From positions 496,001 to 560,000 of the forward strand of contig NZ_JAHVAO010000001.1 of assembly GCF_019264345.1 (NCBI RefSeq): a stretch of DNA of 64,000 bases, written 5' to 3'. The notes under the pieces were generated by a model. That model saw only the letters and a program-made list of their open reading frames with translations, was not told where the DNA came from and did no database searches. Every line of letters begins with the position of its first letter. Position 1 is the first letter of the stretch. Positions 42,996 to 53,964 of the stretch are shown piece after piece. Position numbers and translations under genes: made by a program. The DNA is from Marinobacter arenosus (lineage in GTDB: Bacteria; Pseudomonadota; Gammaproteobacteria; Pseudomonadales; Oleiphilaceae).

Positions 42996-44216
42996 TCAGA
43001 TCTCGATGCCTTCTAACTTGGCAACCGTGTTTATGTCTTTATCACCCCGGCCGGATACGTTGATCACGACGGTTTGATCCTTGTCCATGGTTGCAGCGAG
43101 CTTGATGGCGTAAGCCACGGCGTGAGCTGTCTCCAGGGCGGGCATTATGCCTTCGACGCGAGTCAGCTTGCGGAAACCTTCCATGGCTTCATCATCGGTC
43201 ACGGATACATAATTCGCCCGGCCAATGTCCTTCAACCAACTGTGCTCAGGACCCACCCCAGGATAATCCAGACCAGCGCTGACCGAATGGGTGCCGGCAA
43301 TCTGACCGTTCTCATCTTCCATAAGATAGGTGCGATTGCCGTGGAGTACCCCCGGTCGACCGGCACACAGGGGCGCGGCGTGTTTGCCGGTTTCAATACC
43401 GAGACCACCCGCCTCGACACCGTAGAGCTGAACGGATTCGTCAGCGAGGAATGGATAGAACATGCCAATGGCATTCGAGCCGCCACCAACGCAGGCAACC
43501 AGCGCATCGGGTAACTTGCCGGTTTTCTCCAACGCCTGACGGCGTGTCTCGCGACCAATGACAGACTGGAAATCCCTCACCAGCATGGGATAAGGGTGCG
43601 GCCCCGCAACCGTTCCGATGATGTAGAACGTTTCATCGACATAGGAGACCCAGTCACGCATGGCATCATTCATTGCGTCCTTGAGCGTTCGGGTACCACT
43701 CTCAACCGCGTGGACCTCAGCGCCGAGCAGCTTCATGCGAAAAACGTTCAGGGACTGGCGCTGGACATCTTCGGCGCCCATGAACACATGACACTCCAGA
43801 CCCAGCCGGGCACAGACTGTCGCTGTCGCAACGCCATGCTGACCTGCCCCGGTTTCAGCGATAATCCGCTTCTTCCCCAAAAAACTCGCCAGCAATGCCT
43901 GACCAATGGTGTTGTTTACCTTGTGGGCACCGGTGTGACAGAGATCTTCCCGTTTCAGCCAGATTTGCGCACCGCCTGTTTCGCGGGTAAGTCGTTCGGC
44001 GAAATACAGGGGCGTGGGTCGGCCTACATAATCGGCCAGCTCTTTGTCGAACCGTGCCTGAAACTCGGGATCCCGCTTGAGCTCGTTGTATTGCTTCTCG
44101 AGCGTCATGAGCGAATCCATCAGAGTCTCGGAAACGAACCGGCCGCCAAAGGCCCCGAAGTGCCCCCTCGCATCCGGCAGTGCTTTCAGCATTTCTTCAG
44201 TCAGTTTTACAGACAC
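42996..44216 (-). CDS. trpB: Tryptophan synthase beta subunit
   Basis: TrpB joins indole with serine using pyridoxal phosphate. I chose GTG 44216, preceded by AGAGG at six bases, giving 406 residues beginning (M)[20 protein letters not shown], as in other TrpB proteins. The longer frame to 44282 runs within trpF. The PLP lysine is in HTGAHKVNN, and the phosphate loop is GGGSNAIG. The start lies within the last 20 bases of trpF, so translation is coupled. Confidence 0.96.
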   Translation of the reverse strand: MSVKLTEEMLKALPDARGHFGAFGGRFVSETLMDSLMTLEKQYNELKRDPEFQARFDKELADYVGRPTPLYFAERLTRETGGAQIWLKREDLCHTGAHKVNNTIGQALLASFLGKKRIIAETGAGQHGVATATVCARLGLECHVFMGAEDVQRQSLNVFRMKLLGAEVHAVESGTRTLKDAMNDAMRDWVSYVDETFYIIGTVAGPHPYPMLVRDFQSVIGRETRRQALEKTGKLPDALVACVGGGSNAIGMFYPFLADESVQLYGVEAGGLGIETGKHAAPLCAGRPGVLHGNRTYLMEDENGQIAGTHSVSAGLDYPGVGPEHSWLKDIGRANYVSVTDDEAMEGFRKLTRVEGIMPALETAHAVAYAIKLAATMDKDQTVVINVSGRGDKDINTVAKLEGIEI

Positions 44217-44826
44217 GGTGAACCTCTTTAATGAAATCGGAAATTTTTTCGATGTCCTTGATGCCTTTGCTTCGTTCAACACCGCCGCTGACGTCCACAG
44301 CCCAGGGCCTCACCTGGCTCACAGCGCGAAATACGTTATCAGAAGACAAACCACCGGCCAATATAAGCGGCATCGGACGATCGGAAGGAATAAGGTCCCA
44401 ATTGAACGATTGCCCGGTTCCCCCATACCGCTCGGGATCCCAGGCGTCCACCAGCAGCCCGGAAGCCTCGCTGAAGCTCTTGAAGGCGGCTTCAATCTGG
44501 CCCTGCTCCCGAACCCGAATCGCCTTGACCCAACGCCGACCGAATTGAGAGCAGAACTCAGCGCTTTCGTCTCCGTGGAACTGCAGCAGGTCTAGCGGAA
44601 CCCGTTCCAGAACCTCCCGGACTTCCTCTGCTGTCGGGTTCACGAACAGTCCGACAACCGAGACAAAGGCTGGCACGTGCCGGGCCAGCTCGGCTGCCTC
44701 GGACACAACGACAGAACGAGGGCTCGGCTGGTAAAACACCAACCCCAGCGCATCAGCGCCAGCCTCTACCGCCGCTTCAATATCCTCGACACGTGTCAGG
44801 CCACAGATTTTGACTCGCGTGTTCAT
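44197..44826 (-). CDS. trpF: Phosphoribosylanthranilate isomerase
   Basis: TrpF performs the Amadori rearrangement in tryptophan synthesis. The 209-residue TIM barrel starts [20 protein letters not shown], with the catalytic Cys in KICGLT. The general-acid Asp is in AWDPERYGG or thereabouts, and the phosphate loops are [10 protein letters not shown] and [15 protein letters not shown]. The start overlaps the truA stop by 4 bases (ATGA). Confidence 0.96.
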   Translation of the reverse strand: MNTRVKICGLTRVEDIEAAVEAGADALGLVFYQPSPRSVVVSEAAELARHVPAFVSVVGLFVNPTAEEVREVLERVPLDLLQFHGDESAEFCSQFGRRWVKAIRVREQGQIEAAFKSFSEASGLLVDAWDPERYGGTGQSFNWDLIPSDRPMPLILAGGLSSDNVFRAVSQVRPWAVDVSGGVERSKGIKDIEKISDFIKEVHRVCKTD

Positions 44827-45731
44827 GGCTGCTTTACCGGCTGCTTGGGATGAATGTGAGTTGGCGAAATCGGGTGGTTATCCTCCCGACTGTACCAGGG
44901 TCTCAAGAAACCCGGGCCACATTCCGCACGAGGGATTCCGTACCGCTGCGGGTAACCGACATCCACGAGATAAAGGCCGTGAGGCGGAGCGGTTACGCCC
45001 GCAAGTGTTCTGTCTCGCTGTTCGAGTATCTCACGAATCCAGCTCACCGGCTGCTGCCCAGAGCCAACCGCCATCAACGCGCCCGCGATATTTCGAACCA
45101 TATGATGAAGAAAAGCGTTTGCCTGAACGTCTATTACGACAAACTCTCCCCGACGGGTTACTGTCACCTGCTCCATGAAGCGAACGGGCGTACGGGACTG
45201 GCATCCCGCAGCACGAAACGCGGAGAAGTCGTGCTCTCCCAACAGGGCCTGTGCTGCTTCGTGCATGCGGCCCACGTCGAGAGGTCGAAACGTCCAGCTC
45301 ACCTGGCCACGCTGTATTCCCGGCCGAACGGGATGATTATAGATCACGTACCGGTACCGCCGGTAGACGGCGGAAAAGCGGGCATGGAAATCGTCGGAGC
45401 CATTTCCGGCCCAATGAACGGCAATGTCGTTTGGAAGCGCCGTGTTGATCCCCATCACCCAGGAACGGAGAGCCCTCGTTGACGACGTTTCAAAGTGTGC
45501 AATCTGATAGCTGGCATGAACGCCGGCATCGGTCCGTCCAGCGCAGACCAGATCAACCGGGTGGTTTGCCACTTTCGACACAGCGTCGGTCAGTTCCTGC
45601 TCCACGGAGCGAACGCCTGACTTCTGGATTTGCCAACCATGGAAGTCACGGCCATCGTATTCAAAGGCAAGTGCGACGCGACCGTTTCCGATCTCGATGT
45701 CGGTGGTGAGCTGCTGAGGTTCGAGAAACAA
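44823..45731 (-). CDS. truA: tRNA pseudouridine(38-40) synthase
   Basis: TruA converts uridines 38-40 in the tRNA anticodon arm to pseudouridine. The frame starts at TTG 45731, with GGA seven bases before it, giving 302 residues. The catalytic Asp is in [14 protein letters not shown] (about residue 68). Other family blocks are [25 protein letters not shown] and [14 protein letters not shown]. The C-terminal tail is Pro/His-rich and extends a little beyond the family. The fimV terminator lies just upstream. Confidence 0.93.
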   Translation of the reverse strand: MFLEPQQLTTDIEIGNGRVALAFEYDGRDFHGWQIQKSGVRSVEQELTDAVSKVANHPVDLVCAGRTDAGVHASYQIAHFETSSTRALRSWVMGINTALPNDIAVHWAGNGSDDFHARFSAVYRRYRYVIYNHPVRPGIQRGQVSWTFRPLDVGRMHEAAQALLGEHDFSAFRAAGCQSRTPVRFMEQVTVTRRGEFVVIDVQANAFLHHMVRNIAGALMAVGSGQQPVSWIREILEQRDRTLAGVTAPPHGLYLVDVGYPQRYGIPRAECGPGFLRPWYSREDNHPISPTHIHPKQPVKQP

Positions 45732-45757
45732 ACGCCTGTCCGGGATGAATGAAACTG

Positions 45758-45805
45758 AAAAAACAAAGCGCCGGCTGCGTCGAAGAAAACTCGACAGCCG
45801 GCGCT
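45758..45805 (-). terminator. fimV terminator
   Basis: An 11-base perfect stem AGCGCCGGCTG/CAGCCGGCGCT (45767-45777 and 45795-45805) sits between the fimV stop and the truA start. Read on the minus strand it is followed by TTTGTTTTTT. Confidence 0.85.
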
Positions 45806-45833
45806 TCCGCCTGATTTACCCGATTATAACGAA

Positions 45834-48800
45834 TCAGGACAGGTTTTTAAGGAGATCCTGCGCTTCGGTTTTCTGATCCTCATTTCCTTCCAGCGCAACT
45901 TCCTCAAGTATGTCACGGGCTCCGTCACTGTCACCCATCTCAATGTAGGCGCGAGCAAGGTCCAGCTTGGTTGCCGCTTCGTCCGTTCCCGCCAGGAAGT
46001 CGAAGTCGTCGTCGTCACCCAGTTCGCTTTCGTCAATGTCAACGGAGTCAGATCGGCTCACATCGTCACCAATTTCCTCGGAAGCAACCGGAACGTCGTC
46101 TTTATTCACAGGTTCAGGAGCTTGGTCATCCTGCTCTGCGAGCTCATCGAGCGACCCGAGATCTTCCAGCTCTTCGGTGCCAGCAACTTCGTCTTCGGGA
46201 CTGGCAACATTGCTTTCACCGAGAACATCGCCTTCACCCAGCGTATCCTCAAGGTTAAGCTCTTCGTCCAGTGCCGGAGTCCGGCTCTCTTCAGCATCGG
46301 CTGAATCTGAGAACTCTTCCATCAGGGCCAGGTCTTCGTCGGAGACATCCAACTCGAGATCATCAAGCGAGGATTCTTCCATCTCGTCCCCGCCCAATTC
46401 GTCTTCCTCACCCGCAACCTTATCGAGCTCGGCATCCAGTTCATCCAGGAAGGATTCGTCCAGGGAATCGCTGTCAGCGGATTCCTCGTCCGCTGGCGCA
46501 GAAGCCGTTTCCGCGCTCTCGTCCAGGTTTACACCGGAGTCAGACTCATCCTCGAGGGAGCTATCCAACTCAAGACCGAGGTCGTCAGACCAGTCCGTGT
46601 CTTCGGCCTTGTTTTCGGACTGCTCACCCAGATCCATTTCAAGCGACGAATAATCCGCTTCTTCCTCGGCGCCGGTCTCCCGGCCGTCAGTTGCACCTTC
46701 TTCCTCGGATTCCAGTGACAAGCCAGACAGGTCGTACTCGATAGAGCCGTCACTGTCCTTTTGCTCGGAGGCCTCTTCTGAATCAGTCGCCCTTGCGCTG
46801 GCCGACGCCTCAGATGATTCAACCTCGTCCAGATCAAAGTCTGCAAAATCGGTATCCAGCTCTCCGAACTCGTTTTCGACCTGCTCTTCCTTGGTTGAAT
46901 CATACTGATCCGCGAGCAACTCGTCCGACAACTGGGAGTCTTTTTCTGCCTCGGAACCTCCAAAAGAATCCGTCCGAAGCTGCGACTCAAGATCGTCAAT
47001 ACTCGGCATCGACTCGGCTTCATCCAGCTGAGCGCGCAGCTCATGGGCCGAAGCCATGGCCTGGTCGTCTTCAAGAGCTTCAATTTCACCAAACTGCTTC
47101 TCAAACGACTCCCGATCCTGGTTATCTGCGTAGACACCAAGGAGTTTCAATCGCAGGTCTGTGCGGCTTGGTTCCTGGGAAATAGCGGCTTCCAGGGTCT
47201 GAGCAGCCTGATCGTGACGTCCGTAAGCAAGGTAAGAATCCGCTTCTGCGAGCGCATCGTTACTGCCGCCCTGCTCCGCGTCCTCGTCATCGAGGCTCAA
47301 ATCAAATGAATCCGACTCCTCGCCCGACTCACTGTTCAGTTGCTCGTAAAACGCTTTCTCGCGATTGGCATTGCGACGGGCCAATGACAGGAGAAGCAAC
47401 AACAACAGGATCAGACCACCGCCCAGTGCAACCTGGTAAAGGAGGTTGCCCGTAATCGCATCAATAATGTTGCCCGGGAAACCCTTTTCCTGGACTGGTG
47501 GTTGTGCGGAAGGTTTCGGATCCTGACTCGCCACTTGCGGGGCTGGTTCCGCCTCTGCCGATTCAACCGCCGTTTCCGGCTCAACACCGTCCTCAACGGT
47601 TGCGTTATCAGCCTCGCCTGCTGATCCCATGGCATCGTCTACGGCAGTTTCCGATTCCGGCGCAGAGCTCTCGGCCATAGCTCCGGCCTCACCGGTAACG
47701 TCAGCTTCGGACTCGCCTTCCGCCGGAACCATGCCATCGGCTTCGTCGCCCATGGCTTCATCGACGGCGGATTCGTCTGATTCCGCCTTCTCTGTATCGT
47801 CCGCCTCAAGCGTCTCCGCCGTTTCGTCAGCGGCTGCGTCGGCAGTTGAAGCTGCCGTCGGGTCAGAATCATCGGCACCGGACTCTGCCGGCGCCTCTTC
47901 AGACTCGCCTGCCATTTGCTGCATGTCTGCGAGCTGACTGTTCTTGAGCTCAAGCAGGCGTTGAAGCGTTTCAACCTGATCCTGAAGGTCATTGACCCGG
48001 CTGTTCAGTTCATCGTTCTCACGACGCGCGCTTTCCAGCTCTTCCATCGCAACGGCAGTGCCGGCATCCACGCCGCCGGGCAGTTCTCCGTCGCCACCGG
48101 CCGATCCACCTTCGCTGGATGTCGAGTTTTCGTTGTCGGCAACGAGCAGTTTCAGCTCATCACCACCGGAGGAGGCCTGAGCGGTCGCCGAATCGGCCTG
48201 CTGGCTGTCCGTTGCATCGACTGTCCGCTGCGGAGACTGGAATTCCGCATTCTGACGGCCGACAACCTGAGTGGCCTCGGCTCGGGTCCGGGACTGGATC
48301 TGCTCAAGCGTCGGCACCCTGAGCACCTCTCCCCGCTTGAGACGATTGATATTGTTGCCAATAAAGGCGTCAGGATTCAGATCCTGAATGGCGAGCATCA
48401 CCTGCTGGGTGGACACGCTGTCATTGGGGCGCACGCTGGAAGCGATGGTCCACAAGGTATCGGACGGACCGGTCGGACCAAAGGTGTTGCCCTGGTACCC
48501 GCGACTCAACGATTGCTCGGCCTGCGCCTGACGACGAACAGACTCAGCGCTTCGACTGGAAGAAGGCTGGGAGATCGTTGAGCTTACCGCAGGCGCACTG
48601 ACCTGTTCTTCGACACCGGAATCTTCTGCGTAGACGGGGGGATCAACCAGAACGGCGTACTCTCGCATCAACCGGCCGTTCGGCCAGGTCAGCTCCAGCA
48701 GAAAGTTAAGATACGGTTCCCGCAGGGGCTCCCGTGAAGATACGTTGACCGCCAACGACCCATCACTCTGGGTGACAACCTGGAACCTGAGTTTACTCAG

Positions 48801-49028
48801 AAACTGGTTGCGGCTTAGTCCGACCGTTTCATAGGCAGATTCGGGGGCGATATTCACGAATACATCGCCCGGATCCACACCGCGGCTCTGGGGCAGATTG
48901 ATTTCTGCGTCCAGAGGCTCGTTCAGATAGGACTGAAGTTCAATTTCTCCCAGCCCCAGGGCTTGTGCGACGCTGGATCCGAGCCCTCCCGCCAGAGCCA
49001 GGGCAACCGCAAGCTTGCGTACCTTCAT
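45834..49028 (-). CDS. fimV: FimV/HubP polar scaffold protein
   Basis: FimV is a large inner-membrane hub that binds peptidoglycan and organises the cell pole for type IV pili and cAMP signalling. The 1064-residue protein has a signal peptide (about 1-23). It then has the N-terminal FimV domain (GLGEIELQSYLNEPLDAEI), a LysM domain near 180-245, a coiled coil near 330-375 and an acidic Ala/Glu/Ser stretch. One membrane helix lies near 535-555 (ALGGGLILLLLLLLSLA). A TPR-like segment is near 600-650, and a very acidic cytoplasmic region ends in the conserved FimV C-terminal motif (KLDLARAYIEMGDSDGARDIL). Position beside truA and asd matches Pseudomonas. Confidence 0.93.
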   Translation of the reverse strand: MKVRKLAVALALAGGLGSSVAQALGLGEIELQSYLNEPLDAEINLPQSRGVDPGDVFVNIAPESAYETVGLSRNQFLSKLRFQVVTQSDGSLAVNVSSREPLREPYLNFLLELTWPNGRLMREYAVLVDPPVYAEDSGVEEQVSAPAVSSTISQPSSSRSAESVRRQAQAEQSLSRGYQGNTFGPTGPSDTLWTIASSVRPNDSVSTQQVMLAIQDLNPDAFIGNNINRLKRGEVLRVPTLEQIQSRTRAEATQVVGRQNAEFQSPQRTVDATDSQQADSATAQASSGGDELKLLVADNENSTSSEGGSAGGDGELPGGVDAGTAVAMEELESARRENDELNSRVNDLQDQVETLQRLLELKNSQLADMQQMAGESEEAPAESGADDSDPTAASTADAAADETAETLEADDTEKAESDESAVDEAMGDEADGMVPAEGESEADVTGEAGAMAESSAPESETAVDDAMGSAGEADNATVEDGVEPETAVESAEAEPAPQVASQDPKPSAQPPVQEKGFPGNIIDAITGNLLYQVALGGGLILLLLLLLSLARRNANREKAFYEQLNSESGEESDSFDLSLDDEDAEQGGSNDALAEADSYLAYGRHDQAAQTLEAAISQEPSRTDLRLKLLGVYADNQDRESFEKQFGEIEALEDDQAMASAHELRAQLDEAESMPSIDDLESQLRTDSFGGSEAEKDSQLSDELLADQYDSTKEEQVENEFGELDTDFADFDLDEVESSEASASARATDSEEASEQKDSDGSIEYDLSGLSLESEEEGATDGRETGAEEEADYSSLEMDLGEQSENKAEDTDWSDDLGLELDSSLEDESDSGVNLDESAETASAPADEESADSDSLDESFLDELDAELDKVAGEEDELGGDEMEESSLDDLELDVSDEDLALMEEFSDSADAEESRTPALDEELNLEDTLGEGDVLGESNVASPEDEVAGTEELEDLGSLDELAEQDDQAPEPVNKDDVPVASEEIGDDVSRSDSVDIDESELGDDDDFDFLAGTDEAATKLDLARAYIEMGDSDGARDILEEVALEGNEDQKTEAQDLLKNLS

Positions 49029-49190
49029 GCTTTTTCCTTTCCAGTCTCCGTTATTCGTTACTGCTTTGTAAAAACAGAATCGGACGAGGTTGGATGACTT
49101 CCGTCTGGATCGTTCTAGTTATTGTGTCGTTCTATTGACGCTTGTGCGGCAAGTATTGTTGATAATACCCCTTTTATCAATCAATCAGCC

Positions 49191-49205
49191 GCAATCCTTG
49201 TACCA
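49191..49205 (-). promoter_or_regulatory. Candidate sigma-54 promoter of fimV
   Basis: On the minus strand the sequence TGGTACAAGGATTGC matches the -24/-12 consensus TGGCACG-N4-TTGC with two changes. It keeps the GG and GC pairs exactly 10 bases apart. It lies about 163 bases before the fimV start, with an A-tract directly upstream. Confidence 0.4.
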
Positions 49206-49252
49206 TTTTTTTATCAATCGAGCGGAACTCCCTAGCGCTCTTGAAAATAACA

Positions 49253-49282
49253 GGGGCGAAGGCCGAAATCAGCCTTCGCCCC
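49253..49282 (-). terminator. Likely asd terminator
   Basis: A perfect 11-base stem GGGGCGAAGGC/GCCTTCGCCCC (49253-49263 and 49272-49282) follows the asd stop in its direction of transcription. The trailing T-run is weak (TGTTATTTTC). Confidence 0.7.
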
Positions 49283-49339
49283 GAACCGGTTCTCTGAAAC
49301 CGGACACAGTTGGCATTAATTACCCCTGTGTAACATTTC

Positions 49340-50455
49340 TTAACGCTCCTGAAGGATCCGCAGCATGCGTCGCAGAGGCTCAGCAGCGCCCCACAACAGC
49401 TGGTCACCAACGGTGAACGCGGAGATGTACTCCGGACCCATGGCCAGCTTCCGGATGCGACCGATCGGTACGCTCAGGGTACCGGTCACTTTCGCCGGCG
49501 TAAGCTCTTCCATGGTTGCGTCGCGATCGTTCGGGATGACCTTCACCCAGTCGTTGGCCTTGGCCAGGATGGACTCGATCTCCGCAACCGGCAGATCCTT
49601 TTTCAGCTTGATTGTCAGCGCCTGACTGTGTGAGCGCATCGCGCCGATACGAACGCAGATACCGTCAATGGGGATCGGGTTATCGCTGCGACCAAGAATC
49701 TTGTTGGTCTCAACACCCGCTTTCCACTCTTCCTTGCTCATTCCGTTATCGAGCTGCTTGTCGATGAACGGAATCAGACTACCGGCCAGCGGAACCCCGA
49801 AATGTTCGGTCGGGAAATCGCCACTCCGCATGGTGTCGGTCACCTTGCGGTCGATTTCAAGAATGGCCGATGACGGATCAGCGAGTTCTGCTTTCACGCT
49901 ACCATGCAGATCACCCATCTGATTCAGCAATTCCCGCATATTCTGGGCGCCAGATCCTGACGCGGCCTGGTACGTCATGGGAGAAACCCACTCGATCAGG
50001 TCCTCCTCGAGCAGACCACCAAGAGCCAGCATCATCAGGCTAACGGTGCAGTTACCACCGATGTAATCCTTCACGCCCTTTTCCAGGGCAGAATCGATCA
50101 CATTGCGATTGACCGGATCCAGAACAATCACTGAGTGATCCGCCATGCGCAGGGTCGAGGCCGCGTCAATCCAGTAGCCATCCCATCCTGCGTCACGCAG
50201 TTTCTGGTACACCTCGGTGGTGTAATCCCCACCCTGACAGGTCACGACCACATCCAGGGTTTTGAGGGTATCGATATCGAAGGCGTCCTGAAGTGGAGGC
50301 ACTCCTTCCTTGCCAACGTCCGGGGCCGGTTTCCCGGTCTGGGACGTCGAGAAAAATACCGGATCGATATCGGCAAAGTCGTTTTCGTCACGCATGCGCT
50401 GCATGAGGACAGAACCGACCATGCCGCGCCAACCTACAAGTCCAACTCGCTTCAT
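49340..50455 (-). CDS. asd: Aspartate-semialdehyde dehydrogenase
   Basis: Asd reduces aspartyl phosphate to aspartate semialdehyde, the branch point to lysine/diaminopimelate, threonine and methionine. The 371-residue protein matches the gammaproteobacterial form (E. coli 367). The NADP loop is [18 protein letters not shown], the active-site Cys is in [17 protein letters not shown], and the catalytic His is in [20 protein letters not shown]. The gap to leuB contains a 7-base inverted repeat (50529-50550) of unclear role. Confidence 0.97.
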   Translation of the reverse strand: MKRVGLVGWRGMVGSVLMQRMRDENDFADIDPVFFSTSQTGKPAPDVGKEGVPPLQDAFDIDTLKTLDVVVTCQGGDYTTEVYQKLRDAGWDGYWIDAASTLRMADHSVIVLDPVNRNVIDSALEKGVKDYIGGNCTVSLMMLALGGLLEEDLIEWVSPMTYQAASGSGAQNMRELLNQMGDLHGSVKAELADPSSAILEIDRKVTDTMRSGDFPTEHFGVPLAGSLIPFIDKQLDNGMSKEEWKAGVETNKILGRSDNPIPIDGICVRIGAMRSHSQALTIKLKKDLPVAEIESILAKANDWVKVIPNDRDATMEELTPAKVTGTLSVPIGRIRKLAMGPEYISAFTVGDQLLWGAAEPLRRMLRILQER

Positions 50456-50585
50456 GTGCGACCTTTGAACCTCGTTTTATGCCCGCCCGCTGCCTTTATC
50501 GCTGGCAGGGACAGGATGGATGATCCCGCGGCAACAGCATGTCGTTGCCGTCGGGTCTCAAAGTCTACTGGAACCAGGTCTGAGC

Positions 50586-51659
50586 CTAGATCGCGGCGAG
50601 CACGGCTTCTCCCATTTCCCGGGTGGAAACCTGCGTGCCATCCGAAGACATGATGTCCGCGGTCCGTAAGCCCTGATCCAGCACCTTGCTGACCGCTGCC
50701 TCGATCGCCTCTGCGGCTTTCTCTTCACCCAGGCTGTACCGCAACATCATTGCGGCGCTCAGGATGGTCGCCAGCGGATTGGCTATGCCTTTTCCGGCAA
50801 TATCGGGCGCTGAACCGTGGCAGGGTTCGTACATACCCTGCTTTTCAGAGTTCAGCGACGCGGATGGCAACATGCCAATTGAACCGGTCAGCATAGCCGC
50901 TTCGTCAGAGAGAATATCACCAAACATGTTGCCAGTCACAATCACATCAAACTGCTTCGGTGCTCGGACCAGCTGCATCGCAGCGTTATCCACGTACATG
51001 TGGGACAGTTCGACATCCGGGTACTCGCGGCGAAGGTCATTCATGATTTCGCGCCACAGAACAGTCACTTCCAGCACGTTTGCCTTGTCAACCGAGCAGA
51101 GTTTCTTGCCTCGCTGCTGAGCCGCTTCAAACGCCACCCGGCCGATACGGCGAATCTCGGATTCGGTATAGGCGTAGGTGTTGTAGCCTTGCCGCTCACC
51201 GCTCTCCAGCTCCCTGACACCGCGCGGCTGACCAAAGTAAATACCGCCCGTCAGCTCACGGACGATCATAATATCAAGGCCGGACACCACTTCGGGTTTT
51301 AGAGAAGAGGCGGAGGCGAGCTGCGGATAAAGAATGGCCGGACGCAGATTGGCAAACAGCTCCAGGTTCGAACGCAGGCCCAGGAGCCCCTTTTCCGGGC
51401 GCTGGCTCATCGGCAGACTGTCCCATTTCGGCCCGCCTACGGCTCCGAGCAGGATGGCATCTGCTTTCCTCGCTTTATCCAACGTCTCTTCTGGCAGGGG
51501 GCTGTCGGTCGCATCGAGCGCCGCACCGCCAACAAGGCCGGACTCAAAGCTGAGATCCAACGCAAACTGATCATTAATTTTGTGCAGGACCTTTTCTGCT
51601 TCGGCAACGATTTCCGGCCCGATGCCATCACCAGGCAACATCAATACGGTTCTGGACAT
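50586..51659 (-). CDS. leuB: 3-isopropylmalate dehydrogenase
   Basis: LeuB oxidises and decarboxylates 3-isopropylmalate in leucine synthesis. The 357-residue protein starts [23 protein letters not shown]. The substrate arginines lie near [22 protein letters not shown], and the metal-binding Asp cluster is in [39 protein letters not shown] is the NAD-binding loop. It is the last gene of leuC-leuD-leuB, 38 bases behind leuD. Confidence 0.97.
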   Translation of the reverse strand: MSRTVLMLPGDGIGPEIVAEAEKVLHKINDQFALDLSFESGLVGGAALDATDSPLPEETLDKARKADAILLGAVGGPKWDSLPMSQRPEKGLLGLRSNLELFANLRPAILYPQLASASSLKPEVVSGLDIMIVRELTGGIYFGQPRGVRELESGERQGYNTYAYTESEIRRIGRVAFEAAQQRGKKLCSVDKANVLEVTVLWREIMNDLRREYPDVELSHMYVDNAAMQLVRAPKQFDVIVTGNMFGDILSDEAAMLTGSIGMLPSASLNSEKQGMYEPCHGSAPDIAGKGIANPLATILSAAMMLRYSLGEEKAAEAIEAAVSKVLDQGLRTADIMSSDGTQVSTREMGEAVLAAI

Positions 51660-51697
51660 TTTCCTTTCCTGTGTCAGATCACTTCAAGTTGTAAAAC

Positions 51698-52345
51698 TCA
51701 GTTGCCAGCACCAAACAACCAGGGTGCTGTCTTGCGGCGTTGGTCTTCGTAGGCCTTGATCACATCGGCATCCTCGAGGGTCACGCCGATATCATCCAGA
51801 CCGTTCAGCAGGCAGTGCCGACGGAAGTCATCCACCTCAAAGCCGAAGGACTCACCGCCGGGGGTCGTCACGGTTTTTGCCTCGAGATCGACGGACAGCT
51901 CATAACCTTCGCTGGCTTCCGCCTCCCGAAAGAGCTGGTCAACGATTTTTTCATCGAGAACAATGGGTAACAAGCCATTTTTAAAGCAGTTGTTATAGAA
52001 GATATCCGCAAAGCTCGGGGCGATAATCACCCGGAAGCCATAGTCCTCAAGCGCCCAGGGCGCATGCTCACGACTGGAACCGCAACCGAAGTTTGCCCGC
52101 GCCAGAAGCACACTGGCATTCCGATATCGGTTCTGATTGAGCACAAAGTCCGGGTTCAATGGGCGGGTTGAGCAATCCTGATCGGGCTTGCCTTCGTCGA
52201 GGTACCGCAACTCATCAAACAGGTTGGGGCCAAACCCCGTGCGCTTGATGGACTTCAGAAACTGCTTCGGGATGATCATGTCCGTATCCACATTGGAACG
52301 GTCCATGGGGGCCACCAGGCCCTGGTGTTGCGTAAATGCGCGCAT
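51698..52345 (-). CDS. leuD: 3-isopropylmalate dehydratase small subunit
   Basis: LeuD is the swivelling small subunit of isopropylmalate isomerase and works with LeuC. The product has 215 residues from ATG 52345; the open frame runs upstream into leuC but the family start is [29 protein letters not shown]. The motif [14 protein letters not shown] binds substrate at the LeuC interface. It lies 17 bases after leuC. Confidence 0.96.
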   Translation of the reverse strand: MRAFTQHQGLVAPMDRSNVDTDMIIPKQFLKSIKRTGFGPNLFDELRYLDEGKPDQDCSTRPLNPDFVLNQNRYRNASVLLARANFGCGSSREHAPWALEDYGFRVIIAPSFADIFYNNCFKNGLLPIVLDEKIVDQLFREAEASEGYELSVDLEAKTVTTPGGESFGFEVDDFRRHCLLNGLDDIGVTLEDADVIKAYEDQRRKTAPWLFGAGN

Positions 52346-52362
52346 GGTCTTTCTCCTGTGGA

Positions 52363-53781
52363 TCAGTGGGTCAGTTCGCGGACGTCGACAAAGTGGCCAG
52401 TGACCGCCGCCGCAGCCGCCATCGCCGGACTCACCAGGTGAGTTCGACCGCCAAAGCCCTGGCGACCCTCGAAGTTTCGATTGGAGGTTGAAGCACAATG
52501 CTCACCCTGCCCCAGCTTGTCGGCATTCATGGCAAGACACATGGAACAACCGGGATCGCGCCACTCCAGTCCGGCTTCGATGAAAATCTTGTCGAGACCT
52601 TCTTTTTCCGCCTGGGCCTTCACAAGACCAGAGCCCGGAACCACCATGGCCTGTTTAAGACTGGGCGCCACTTTACGACCCTTGACGACCGCAGCGGCTT
52701 CGCGCAGATCCTCGATCCGGCTATTGGTGCAGGAACCAATGAACACCCGGTCCAGCTGAATGCCCGTAATCGGCATGTTAGGCTCCAGCCCCATATACTT
52801 CAGCGCGCGTACAATGCCCTCACGCTTGATGGGATCCGCCTCTTTGGCAGGATCCGGCACAAAGCCATCAACGCCGGCTACCATCTCGGGAGAGGTGCCC
52901 CAACTTACCTGCGGCTTGATATCTTCCGCCTCAAGCTCAACCACTTTGTCGAAGACTGCGTCATCGTCACTGTGAAGGGTGCGCCAGTAGTCGACTGCCG
53001 CGTCCCACTGCTCGCCCTTGGGCGCAAAAGGCCGCCCGCGCACGTAATCGATGGTGGTATCGTCTACGGCAACCATGCCCACCCGGGCACCGGCTTCGAT
53101 GGACATGTTGCAGATGGTCATACGTGCTTCCATGCTCAAATGCCGGATGGCCTCGCCTCCGAACTCAATCGCATGCCCCGTACCACCCGCAGTTCCAATC
53201 CTGCCGATGATCGCGAGAACGACATCCTTGCCCGTTACGCCAGGCCCGAGCTTGCCATTCACCTTAACCAGCATGTTCTTCATTTTCTGCTGAACAAGGC
53301 ACTGGGTGGCCAGCACATGTTCAACTTCCGAGGTACCAATACCGTGAGCGAGACAGCCGAACGCGCCGTGGGTGGAGGTGTGGGAGTCACCACAGACGAT
53401 GCTCATCCCTGGCAGTGTCGCGCCCTGTTCCGGCCCGATCACATGGACAATCCCCTGACGGGTGTCCTTGATCTTGAATTCGAGGATGCCGAACTCGTCG
53501 CAGTTCTTATCAAGGGTTTCTACCTGCGTCCGGGAGACCGGGTCCACAATGCCATCAATGCCCTTTTCCCGATCGGTGGTCGGAACATTGTGATCAGGAG
53601 TGGCAAGGTTGGCATCGATCCGCCACGGCTTGCGCCCGGCCAGGCGCAGACCTTCAAACGCCTGCGGCGATGTAACTTCGTGCAGCAATTGACGGTCGAT
53701 ATAGATCAGCGCGGAACCATCGTCCCGCTGCTTGACCAGATGATCGTCCCACAATTTGTCGTATAAGGTTTTGCCCGCCAT
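52363..53781 (-). CDS. leuC: 3-isopropylmalate dehydratase large subunit
   Basis: LeuC carries the [4Fe-4S] cluster that isomerises 2- to 3-isopropylmalate. From ATG 53781, with GAGAG upstream, it has 472 residues and starts [22 protein letters not shown]. The cluster cysteines are in [17 protein letters not shown] and [40 protein letters not shown] is the conserved aconitase block. It heads the leuCDB operon and is divergent from a LysR-type regulator. Confidence 0.97.
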   Translation of the reverse strand: MAGKTLYDKLWDDHLVKQRDDGSALIYIDRQLLHEVTSPQAFEGLRLAGRKPWRIDANLATPDHNVPTTDREKGIDGIVDPVSRTQVETLDKNCDEFGILEFKIKDTRQGIVHVIGPEQGATLPGMSIVCGDSHTSTHGAFGCLAHGIGTSEVEHVLATQCLVQQKMKNMLVKVNGKLGPGVTGKDVVLAIIGRIGTAGGTGHAIEFGGEAIRHLSMEARMTICNMSIEAGARVGMVAVDDTTIDYVRGRPFAPKGEQWDAAVDYWRTLHSDDDAVFDKVVELEAEDIKPQVSWGTSPEMVAGVDGFVPDPAKEADPIKREGIVRALKYMGLEPNMPITGIQLDRVFIGSCTNSRIEDLREAAAVVKGRKVAPSLKQAMVVPGSGLVKAQAEKEGLDKIFIEAGLEWRDPGCSMCLAMNADKLGQGEHCASTSNRNFEGRQGFGGRTHLVSPAMAAAAAVTGHFVDVRELTH

Positions 53782-53964
53782 GGTTGCTCTCTCACTATCC
53801 GGGTTTCTGAATAAGACATCGTATACCCGCATCATACTCCTGGCCCGACAATAACCTCAATTCATGTTTTTTATTCTTTGCATTCCATTTAGGCATTCGA
53901 TAGCGTTTACCTTTACTGCGACAGGCCCGGGGGCCTCCCGCCACTTTCCATTGCAGGATATCCT

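Larger units (their letters stand above)
49029..49339. other. 311-base gap between asd and fimV
   Basis: This non-coding gap holds the asd terminator hairpin (49253-49282), a candidate sigma-54 promoter for fimV (49191-49205) and two copies of GATTGATAAAA on the minus strand around the latter. I see no small gene in it. Confidence 0.6.

Noticed and set aside
45967..46653. Serine-rich 228-codon frame on the plus strand
   Set aside because: Mirror image of the acidic Glu/Asp/Ser codons of fimV; low complexity and no ribosome site.
50529..50550. Inverted repeat CGGCAAC/GTTGCCG between asd and leuB
   Set aside because: Only 7 base pairs with no T-run; could be chance in GC-rich DNA.
52498..53766. 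422-codon open frame on the plus strand
   Set aside because: Antisense to leuC, whose cluster motifs are intact.
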